Shown here piece after piece: positions 12,035 through 20,060 of a stretch of 33,483 nucleotides of DNA. The position numbers and the translations under genes were made by a program. The DNA comes from Chara braunii (lineage: Eukaryota > Streptophyta > Charophyceae > Charales > Characeae): positions 262,142-295,624 of the forward strand of contig BFEA01000016.1 of NCBI GenBank assembly GCA_003427395.1, in the 5' to 3' direction. The notes under the pieces were generated by a model. It saw only the letters and a program-made list of their open reading frames with translations, searched no databases and was not told the DNA's origin. Numbering within the stretch: position 1 is the stretch's first letter; the number at the start of each line of letters is the position of its first letter.

Positions 12035-12880
12035 ATGACACCCATTCATGTCACTGCGACCAAATTGTTGCGAGCTCCTCCTTCGAAGGAGAGGGTTGAT
12101 CCAGATATGGTTGTGGTAGGTCGAGAGGAGGAGAAAAAAGAACGAAGAGTACTATCGCCACGAAAACGAACCCCGATGGGAGTTATTGTTACGACAAAGC
12201 CATTTAGGCGAGCACCTAGCCAACCTAAGTAGTATTCCATATTGGTGGTATCTGAGCCAACAAGAGATGAGTTCCTATCTCTTACCAATATAAGCAAAGT
12301 GCCTATACCAAACACGATTCTTATCGATCCCGAACGAGGAAACCCAATACGTTTGACCGATGAGACTTCATTGATTCTAGATCGTTCGCAGACAAGCCTT
12401 TTACGAACGTCGTTCCAGTGACACACCAGTCATAGCTTCCAGCGCTAGAGCGGACTGTACTGTGCCTGTTTTGTTTATGACCGAGAGAACGTGCCTCAGG
12501 ACGCATTTCACGTTCCAGGGAATGGTATCATGGGCATTGTGCATAACGATGAGGTGGTTCTTCAAGGAATAGTTGATGATGGTTGTGAGGGAATCATTAT
12601 TAATAAGATGCATGTCAGTGCATTACGTCTCAAGTTGTATTTGGATAGTTCGATCAGGTTTGAGATAGAGACTGCAGACGCGACGAAGGATAAGGTTGTA
12701 AGTTTGTTGCGACGTGACTATTGAGTCGAGTTCCATGTCACAGGATCTGAGATTTGTACACTTCTTTTGGAAGGATATTTGAGGCATCGACGTGGACGTC
12801 GAGAAGAGGTTCAGGCTACTATCAGGCAACCAAGTCAAGTCGGTCACCCGAAATTACAGAATTTGGGGTTTGTGTAGGTT
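12035..12880 (+). pseudogene. Retropepsin-like protease remnant and its linker
   Basis: 12035-12490 gives a Lys/Arg-rich linker in broken frames. 12491-12724 is open for 77 codons and contains V-L-Q-G-I-V-D-D-G-C-E-G, then IIINKMHVSALRLKL. In plant Ty3/gypsy elements the protease has the core hydrophobic-D-(S/T)-G-A/S followed by N.I and a Leu-rich strand; here D-D-G (Asp codon at 12575) replaces the usual D-S-G or D-T-G. The order gag, zinc knuckle, protease on one strand is that of a gypsy polyprotein. No reverse transcriptase, RNase H or integrase follows before the LTR-like repeat at 13092, so the element is truncated or was non-autonomous. Protease assignment is moderate because only this core is readable. 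Confidence 0.5.
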
Positions 12881-13091
12881 GATGGGGTGTTTGTTTTTCT
12901 CTGCACTTTCATTTGGCGGCCGGTCGAAAAACGGGGTGCTAGGGTTGACCCCTATTTTTCGTCGGATCATTTACTGACACTAACCCTAGTTTTGTGCGGA
13001 TAATTATTTTATTTTAGTCAGATTCTGACACCCCTATAATTACCCTATTATCTTCTTATTTTCATTTCTGCTGACACTTGGCTATCAACGA
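12881..13091. other. Short spacer before the left LTR-like repeat, nothing recognised
   Basis: No frame or RNA motif is visible. It holds single AACCCTAG words that recall the plant telomere unit but are not tandem. Sequence left of 13092 does not match sequence left of 27691, which is how the start of the repeat was set. Confidence 0.4.
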
Positions 13092-13930
13092 TGTCGAGCG
13101 CATCGGCTCCCCCTTTTTTGCAAAGCGTGGGAACCCTCCAGACCATGTCACGCAGGAGTAAAAACAAAAACAAAAACAAAAGAGATAACTTGGGGACAAC
13201 ACTTAACAACCCCAACCCCACGAACTGCCGAGACGGTCGTGGTCGGTTCGTCCCTTCGCAGCTCTAACCGGGTGCGCCAGCTGTATATCCCGCGGTCCCC
13301 TACGGCAGGATAGGTTCCCATGGGGCATAAACTTTCCTTCCCTAAGGGGTTGTCACCACTCTTAGGGGCGTATCCCTACCGAGCAACTGACCCACGTATG
13401 AAAGTTTTTACATGCAATTGCAGAGGTAGATTAGCTGAGGGCGTTTGCTCGTTCGCTGTAGTATAGATACGCTTGGTTAACGTCGAGCGGACCCAGACAT
13501 CGTTCATTCCTTGGGGCGGTAATCTCCTAAGTACGAAGCGGACGCCGGTCGACTAGGACAGTCTCAACCAACCGTGAAACCCAACATTAATCCTAGCCCC
13601 TTAGACATATCATCGAAAGAAAAATAAAATATTCACATAAAATTATATCAAAAGAAATCAACCGTAGTCGATAGAATGCATATCCAATCTGTCATGATAA
13701 CCGAGAGAATTTAAATCATCATACGGTACATCCAATCGCACAAGGTCGAAATAAAATCCGACCATCCTGGATCGAACTTTACAAAACAATCATACAACCG
13801 CCAACGAGGAGTTGGCTACCGACAATAATATTGATGTAGCCGACAAGGTAATCGACTGCCTTAGTTTTGACTTTATGAGACACGCCGCCAGAGTCATTCA
13901 TCCCAGCCTACCGCCGACCTAAGATTAGAC
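13092..13930 (+). mobile_element. LTR-like repeat, left copy, first part
   Basis: Starts TGTCGAGCGCATCGGCTCCC and matches 27691-28236 followed by 30113-30407 nearly end to end, with scattered substitutions and small indels. Shared landmarks are ATGTCACGCAGGAGTAAAAA, GGGGCATAAACTTTCCTTCC, GATACGCT.GGTTAACG, and AAATCAACCGTAGTCGATAG. The match breaks after ATTAGAC at 13930, where the 7.5-kb insertion begins, and resumes at 21421. TG at the start is canonical for an LTR. No reading frame is preserved between the copies. Confidence 0.8.
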
Positions 13931-15900
13931 GTTCTCGGTGCGAATACCCTGACAAGGGGAATACCCTTAGTTTTTGCAAGTGGCAGGTAGTAAGGCTAGA
14001 AATCCTGGTGTACCGCGCAAGTCGCGGCTAAGCCTGCTTGATTACCTAGGTGGGATGGTTAACTAGGGTAGAGCATGAGTGGGCGCACAGTCTGAGGCGC
14101 GCGTGTGATATTTCCGTTTGATTAAGCAGCCGGCTTGGTTGGCCGGCTTGAAATTTTGTTACTAGGAATAAGGGGTTTGTCCCTGCTCAGGATAGAGGAC
14201 CGTTGGTTGTCTGACGTTCGGGGTGGGGTGCGAGGCGGCCACGACACAAAGAGGGCAAGCCGACGCAGGGGCCTAGCGATAGCATGCCTAGTTGGAAGTA
14301 GGAGTGAGGGTTGGGGCTACTTCCTAGGCCTGGGGGCTGTGCAACACCTGTTCACATGGGATACCGCGCGTGCCAGTACCAGGCTCGGGCTTAGCCCTAT
14401 AGGTTACGGTACTGGACTTGCACAGCGGAGGTACGGGGATCGAGGCCAGCGGACGGCGGCGCAGGAGTATAGGAGCGATTGAAGGGGCCGAGGGGTCGAG
14501 GGTTCCGTTGAGCTATCCCCTATGCCACAGGCACTATGCGCGCTATCGTACCGCGACGGTGCTAGGCGATCGCTAGTATGCTTTCCAAGTGTTGAGCACG
14601 GGGGGGGGGTACTCGACGAGGGCGGAAGACGATGGTGAAGCAGCTGACAGGAAGGGGGAGAGTTATTGAGTAACGAGCGTGCTGCTAAGTGGGAAGAAGG
14701 GTGAGGTGAGAGCGACGTTGGAGGAGCAGGCTACCACCTACTCCAGGACGAAGGAGTGTGAGAAGCAGCAGGGTGCATACTGAGGGACGAGGCCGAGCTC
14801 GGACACGGAAACAACTGAACCCGACCGTCGGAGTGGGCCAGGTACATGCGAGACAAGGGAGAGCGGGGAGATGGCGGAAGTGGGGCGAAGTGCAGACCGA
14901 GAGGAGCAGCACGCGTGATTCCTAACAGGAGTAGGACGGACAGGAGTCGGGATCGGGGTTTGAGAATAAGGCGAACCAGTTGGAGGAACCAGATTAGTGG
15001 GAAGGGAGGTGTAGGAGGAGTTAGTAGCGAGAAGTTGTGCGCGGAGGTAACGATCGGGCTCGGAGACAAGGGGATGCACCCGGACCCGATTTGCACCGAA
15101 TCCATTCGCAAATGGTGATGGCAGAGCAATTGGCATGGCGAGCCAGAAACCCCTTAGTTCGCTCGATCCTTGGTGGAATCGGGCAAACTTAGAGTTGATT
15201 CTGAGGATTCAAGGTCGGGCGACCTCATTAGCAAAGTTAGATTAGAGCGAGAGTTAGTGAGTTAGGAGGTGAATAGAAAAGGCGGTGCGACAGAGCTATG
15301 GCGGAGGCGAAGAAGAGAGAGGAGGAAAGTGCATAGCGCACCCAAGCACCAGCGGATTTGGGCGAGCTAAGAGCCAAGGCCGAGGTTTCTGAAAATGACG
15401 AATCCGTTGCAAAGGCTAGTCTAAGTGACAGGTTGATAGGTGGTGAGTTAGTAAGGAGGGATGTTGCATGAAGGTGGCGGAGAACGGGATATGGCAGGAA
15501 GGGAAAACGGGACAGGTTGTGTCTGATTCAGCCGATCTCGATAGAGTGAAGAGGCGGTCCGGAAGTTCGAGGTCGGCGCGAGACGGACAGGAACGCCAGC
15601 TTGGCTGGTGGATTGTCGTTTAGGTGATCGGGTGATGAGGGGCTAACGCATCTGCCCATGTTCGAGTGGAAGGTTCATTCCGGTTTTGGCTCGTTCTATA
15701 GGGGAGGGTAGCCTCTCGGTTGTCAGCAGGCTTTGAGCGGCGGTACTCTCCGTGGGGCTGATCCTCATCACGGTTACGACAAGGGGTGTGCATATTCTTC
15801 GTAAGTAATCCGAAATCGGTAGGCCGCCCGTCATGATCAAGGTACTGGGGGATAATTTTTAACCTGGCCGATCTCACGGCCAGGTGCGTTGGAACAAAGA
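13931..15900. other. GC- and purine-rich stretch with only broken frames
   Basis: The start carries AATACCCTGACAAGGGGAAT, a small hairpin related to one at 25958-25979. From 14580 to 15600 the plus strand is strongly purine-biased and reads in short Glu/Lys/Arg-rich pieces such as VRATLEEQATTYSRTKECEK and MAEAKKREEES, each ended by stops. This could be a decayed hydrophilic protein such as a gag. Long minus-strand frames here (14731-15136) are Pro/Ser/Leu-rich mirror frames of the purine bias and are not taken as genes. No family recognised. Confidence 0.4.
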
Positions 15901-17350
15901 GAAAAGCGGGGTGGTTGTATGACCATCCTCAGGCAGTCAAAGTAGCTTCCTCTGACACGTTTAGAGGCTGGAAGTAAACGACGATGAAAGGGGAAGAGTG
16001 ATGAACTGCTGCTTGCGGCCGGCTATGTAAGAAGAAGGCGGGGAATGTGTCGAGTTGCGGTCCGCTCGGGCCCTGCCACTGGAGTTGTTCCTCGAACGAA
16101 GGGCTCCGCCTGTAAACCTGGAGAGTCAAGTTTTATCGGATCTTGGAAGTCAGTGTTACATCTTGGAACTGCTCGACTGCCTTTGGTAAGCCAGTCGGCA
16201 AGGGGGTTGGGTAACGAAGGTCCTCGGCTGCGTCAGCAGCTATTGTCACCTACTGGGATGAGGAACATCTGCTGTAGTGAAGGGAGGTTGTACGGGCAGT
16301 GGCCGTCGGTTGCCTGGCTGTTGACCACCGCTAGGATTTGCTGCCACCTACCGCGGATCGGTGCACACCGTTGTGTACCATGTACGAATTACTGCCTATT
16401 GTTGTGGCTACTGCTGATGCAGGCGGCGGTATGTTGCCGCCGATGACTGCGATTGCTACTAGTAAGGACCTGCTATTGTGTATTGTACACAGTCCGCTAC
16501 TTGTGGGCTGCTGCTGGGTATGCGGACTGGGGCGTTGCTGACGACCGCTGCTTCGACAAGGTGGCTGTTGGTCGTGCATGAGCGACTACTACAGGCGGTG
16601 CGAGACTGTTGCTAATTGCTGTTGGCTGTATCCAAGCTGTGGCCGACGGCTGGCAGCTATCATCACTGCGGCCCACTGTTGCGGACTGAGGGAAACTGGT
16701 GCTGCTGTCGTTGACTGGGCACAACTGTTGGCTCTGGCTGGCCGACCGCCACTGGCTGAGGGGCACTACTGCTTCTGCAGGGATCTTGCCGCTGTTGATT
16801 AGGACCTTGTTGTTGGCCACAGCCGTATGCTGCTGCATGCCACTGCGCACTATTAAGGGTTGTTGTTAGTGGTGTATAACTTGCTGCCGTTGACTGTGCG
16901 TAAATTGTTGTTGCGCGCTGTTGCATACTATTGCACGCGGCTGCATACCGTTGCAGTGTGCCGTTGGATACCGCTGGCTGACGCGGGTGGCTGTGTGGCA
17001 GCGGAAGGGCTAAGGAGGAGTAATTGGACTGAGGAGGGGAGTTTGGTGCTACGAGTTGGAGGCTTGTCAGGAGGGGATACTTCTGCAAGTTGACTTCGCT
17101 GTTCAAAGCTGTCAGCTGGCTGCCATTGCGGGGCCTTCAGGCGACTGAAGATAACAAGAACCTCTCACGCGAGTCTGAGTGCACCCCTCTTGGATCCGAG
17201 AGTCTTAAAACTTTCTCTACCTGCCCTTCTTACTCTAAGTCTAGTCTACTGGTTACGAGAGGAAGGCGGCAGGCGGGATTGCAACCTGTAAGACCGCATC
17301 AAGACTCTGTGGGGAGTCATCCCACCGATTGCGAGAGCTCTTGCGGAACC
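15901..17350. repeat. CTG/TTG-rich low-complexity region
   Basis: From about 16240 to 17100 the plus strand is dense in TGCTG, CTGTTG and GTTGCT words without a fixed period. The minus strand therefore gives Gln/Ser/Ala/Pro-rich frames, the longest 16663-17106 (147 codons, with runs such as GCGQQQGPNQQRQDP). Overlapping frames of similar composition are open on both strands, which is what biased composition alone produces. A degenerate coding exon on the minus strand is possible but there is no domain to support it. 17120-17350 is ordinary sequence with no recognised feature. Confidence 0.45.
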
Positions 17351-17615
17351 TAGGCAACGTTCTGGAGGCAGGGAACCATCAGGTAATTGATCCCTACCCA
17401 TACAACACACTACACCTATGTTTGTCTATTCCCCTCTATAGTTGATTGATGTATGCCTGCCTGTCCCTATAAGTATTGCTTTCTATTCAGGACATAACCA
17501 GATTAAATAAAGAAACGCGTGTATAATGCAAGTTTTAGCTTCTTTGTCTGATTGAAAGCAGATTGTGGGGTTGCATCTGGGGGAAGGGTGGGAGAAAGGC
17601 AGTATTGCGTGAAGT
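17351..17615. other. Transcript-end-like stretch, no gene seen
   Basis: Contains ATTAAATAAAGAAACGCG (17502-17519) with an embedded AATAAA-type poly(A) signal, and a purine run GGGGGAAGGGTGGGAGAAAGG at about 17578-17599 that resembles a polypurine tract. If real, these would mark the edge of a retroelement LTR. The two signals are not in an arrangement that can be confirmed here. Confidence 0.25.
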
Positions 17616-17627
17616 TTGACCGGTCAA
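17616..17627. promoter_or_regulatory. 12-bp perfect palindrome with paired W-box cores
   Basis: TTGACCGGTCAA is its own reverse complement and presents TTGACC on both strands. TTGAC[C/T] is the WRKY-factor W-box core in plants. It lies immediately upstream of the hairpin family. Function is inferred from the motif only. Confidence 0.3.
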
Positions 17628-17640
17628 CCAAAGGCTAGGC

Positions 17641-18364
17641 TAGTTCCATAAGTTTGGGAAGGCCCAGTGCACTATGTTTTATTTTGTATTGCCTGGAGAA
17701 TCAGACATGTTCCATAAGTTTGGGTGGTCTGGTTGCTCTGACTTGTGAGGGTTGAATGTGATTGTTTTTTCAGGAGCCAGTCAAATCCATAAGTTTGGGT
17801 AGTCTGGCAGCCTTGTTTTACTTGGGGTTTTGACAGTTTCTTTAGCCTCTGAACGAGGAGGTGAGTATGTTCCATAACTTTGGCTGGCTAAACCTCTTCC
17901 TGCTTTTGTTTTAAAGAAGAATGAACCTGGCTGAGGACCGAGACATGTTCCATAAGTTTGGGTGGTCTTGGTCCAATGCCTCGCACATGTTGAAACCATA
18001 AGGTTATAACTTTGGTATACCTTACTAATATACTATCTATGAACAAGCTAGTCAGACAGGGTTCCATAAGTTTGGGTGGTCTGACTATAGCTTATCACCA
18101 ACTGAAGAGAGTACTTAAACTAAGAATAAACTTGTGGTACGAAGGGGCAGGCTGAGTCTTGAGTTGAAGATGGTCGGCTCAGTTATATGCTACCTCAAAA
18201 GATTAAGTGCAGACAATTATATAACCTTTGGATACCTAAACAGTTCAGGGCGACTAGGATGGCCTAGTCACATGCCCAAAGAAGAGAAAAGTTGTCGTGC
18301 CCTTTGTTTGTGTATACTTCATGGTTGGGCTAGACATGTTTCATAAGTTTGGGTGGTCTAGCCT
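17641..18364 (+). repeat. Hairpin repeat family I: invariant loop, covarying stems
   Basis: The word TTCCATAAGTTTGGGTGGTC or a close variant recurs at about 17644, 17710, 17786, 17870, 17948, 18062 and 18340. Around it are stems that differ but remain complementary. 17699-17706 AATCAGAC pairs with 17727-17734 GTCTGGTT. 17776-17782 GCCAGTC pairs with 17802-17808 GTCTGGC (one T-T mismatch). 17841-17847 TTTAGCC pairs with 17886-17892 GGCTAAA. 17935-17944 GGACCGAGAC pairs with 17965-17974 GTCTTGGTCC. 18049-18057 TAGTCAGAC pairs with 18079-18087 GTCTGACTA, extended by AAGC/GCTT. 18328-18335 GGCTAGAC pairs with 18356-18363 GTCTAGCC. A related hairpin at 18000-18023 has stem AAGG(T)TATA/TATACCTT and loop ACTTTGG. 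The first copy at 17644 has no clear stem. Loops are 19-21 nt in most copies. Confidence 0.8.
18248..18277. other. Strong stand-alone hairpin
   Basis: GACTAGG (18252-18258) and CCTAGTC (18263-18269) form a perfect 7-bp stem around ATGG. GGGC (18248-18251) and GCCC (18274-18277) extend it to 11 bp across a one-sided ACAT bulge. It sits between the last two copies of hairpin family I and shares the CTAG-rich stem style but not the loop. Confidence 0.7.
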
Positions 18365-18599
18365 TATGCCCTATGTAAGTTGGGTATAAAGGGATAAATC
18401 ATTGAAAGATTATGAACTATTGTTTGTTAAGTTAACTTGGGGATGGTGAGAGTACTTACATTTATGGTTTGACCTGCATGTGACTGAGTGATGTCACTGC
18501 TTAGTCTGAGTTCAGGTTGATAGGCAGTTGCTGTAGTTGCTCACCACGTGCTAGAGCCATAGGAGTTAGTTTTAATTCCTGCATCTCCTGGGAACGTTT

Positions 18600-18623
18600 A
18601 TTTATACTTGGTCTTGTATAAAT
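18600..18623. other. 8-bp hairpin overlapping a TATA-like motif
   Basis: ATTTATAC (18600-18607) and GTATAAAT (18616-18623) are perfect complements around an 8-nt loop. The right arm is also the first TATAAAT motif of hairpin family II. Confidence 0.6.
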
Positions 18624-19180
18624 CTTGGCAAGCGACTTTCCCTACGAGAAGCGCTGCCAAAATTTCTACAAAACCAAGGAGTTAGTCAAAACTTTGGCTT
18701 CTTCAGGATCCAGTCTTGCTGATTTGTTGACTTAGTAAGAATCTGGGAAGCCTCCTTTTCCAAAGGAAGTGCTGCCCAAATTTTTGCTAATTCAGGGAGT
18801 TAGCCAAAATTGGGCCCTGAAGGGTCAAAGTCAGTTTAGATTTCAAACTTAGCTTTGTATAAATCTTGGACTAGCACTTTCTCTACGGGAAGCGCTGCCA
18901 AAATTTCTACAAATCAAAGGAGTTGGTTGAGATTCTGCCTTAACAGAACCTAGACGTTATGTCTAAGTTCAAATCCGACTTGGTATAAATCTGGGAAACC
19001 TTCCTCCGTAAAGGAAGTGCTGCCCAAATTTCTGCTACACCAGGGAGTTGGACAAATTTTGACTTTCTGAAATCCAAAGGCTGAACTTTTGAGCTGATAT
19101 ATTTTCTGCGATGGCACTTTTTCTACGGGAAGTGTTGCCGAAATTTTCCTAAATTAGAGGAGTTAGCGTATATTGTGACA
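18616..19180 (+). repeat. Hairpin repeat family II: five ~121-bp units alternating A-B-A-B-A
   Basis: Hairpins lie at 18625-18660, 18744-18778, 18867-18900, 18992-19026 and 19113-19139, spaced about 119-126 bp. Type A (1, 3, 5) has CTACG(A/G)GAAG in the tip and ends in GCCAAAATTTC or GCCGAAATTTT; type B (2, 4) has AAAGGAAGTGCTGCCCAAAT. Stems are kept with different bases: TTGGCA/TGCCAA in unit 1, TGGG/CCCA in units 2 and 4. Unit 2 has an inner CCTTT-TCC-AAAGG stem, and unit 4 an inner CTTCC/GGAAG. Each hairpin is followed by AGGAGTTAG, AGGAGTTGG or GGGAGTTGG. TATAAAT precedes units 1, 3 and 4 (18617, 18858, 18984). The array stops at TATTGTGACA (19180). Confidence 0.8.
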
Positions 19181-19182
19181 GG

Positions 19183-19202
19183 TGGCGACGTATGTAGGAG
19201 GG
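19183..19202 (+). promoter_or_regulatory. Possible retroelement primer-binding site
   Basis: TGTGACA ends at 19180, followed by GG and TGGCGACGTATGTAGG. Many plant Ty3/gypsy elements have an LTR ending in CA followed by TGGCGAC..., complementary to a tRNA 3' end with its CCA. The first seven bases fit that style; the rest does not match a tRNA I can name. If real, hairpin families I and II would be part of an LTR ending at 19180. Confidence 0.25.
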
Positions 19203-19396
19203 TCTATGCCATAGTCTACCTTTGCTTGGGCACTGGCTAGAGGTAGACTTTGACCTAGTTAAGTATGATGACTTGAGTAAGGTCGTGATATGGAGGTTGC
19301 ACTCCATGAACTTGTAGACTTAGCTTGAGATAGGTTTGTCTTGTGTTACAGGTCTCCTTGATCGATTGATTCAGGACTTGGGCTAGATTCAACTTT

Positions 19397-19449
19397 GATC
19401 CTACAAGGATCACCTTCTGTTATCACTGATAACAGGTCGGTTGCCGACC
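19397..19449. other. Three consecutive perfect triloop hairpins
   Basis: GATCCT-ACA-AGGATC (19397-19411), CTGTTATC-ACT-GATAACAG (19417-19435) and GGTCGG-TTG-CCGACC (19435-19449). All three stems are perfect (6, 8 and 6 bp), all loops are 3 nt, and the last two share one G. They are unrelated to each other in sequence. Similar triloop architecture occurs at 25924-25940. Confidence 0.85.
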
Positions 19450-20060
19450 CGACGGTTTACGACTCAAATCCAACTCGCCTTCCATACCCAACCTAAAAAG
19501 GCTTTAACCTTGGTGATTTTTATTGTTTTGTTAAGGTTTCACCCAGACCTTTCTTGAATGGTCATTTAACAAAGGTACAGAGTATTTAATTATGGTCGGT
19601 TGGCTGGAGGTTGGGGCTTGCATGGCTAAAGCAGGGGGTATGAGTATGGAGAGTGGTTGGGGTTGACTTCGTGTAGTGTGTGGACCTTGTTGATTCTTTG
19701 ATGTGTTCTGTGGTTCAGATTTTGGATTTATCTGTCTGCTGTCACACACATACATATGGTTTGTGGGGAGCCCCGCAGTGACTGTGAGAAGTGATCGTCA
19801 CATATTTACCCCCTTGTATATATATATGTGTGTATACCTACGTGGGAGGTTCGCATGGCCCAAGGGGTCATCTTATTAAGGGATGAATAGGGGAGAGGTA
19901 GGCAGAAAACCCCTCCCTCTTGCTTGTATGCTTTTTTTTTTTTGAATTCTTGGTCGGACGTTAATCCTGGGTCGGGGTTCAAGGTCCTTGTCCAGGACAC
20001 CCCAAGCCCTAGGCTTTGCAGGGAAGGACCCTTCCCTCGCACATAGCCTATTTGCTCTGC
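19450..20060. other. No gene seen; contains a short TA/TG microsatellite
   Basis: A TATATATATATGTGTGTATA tract lies at about 19817-19836 and a T12 run at about 19931. 19979-20008 contains GTCCTTGTCCAGGAC flanked by GGGGT and ACCCC, a weak hairpin. Nothing else was recognised. Confidence 0.5.

Noticed and set aside
12985-12993. Telomere repeat CTAACCCTA
   Set aside because: Single occurrence, not tandem.
14731-15136. Two 132-codon minus-strand frames overlapping each other
   Set aside because: They overlap in different frames and are Pro/Ser/Leu-rich reflections of the purine-biased plus strand; no domain.
17641-19180. Hammerhead or other self-cleaving ribozyme (retrozyme)
   Set aside because: No CTGATGAG...CGAAA core was found on the strands I read around these hairpins.
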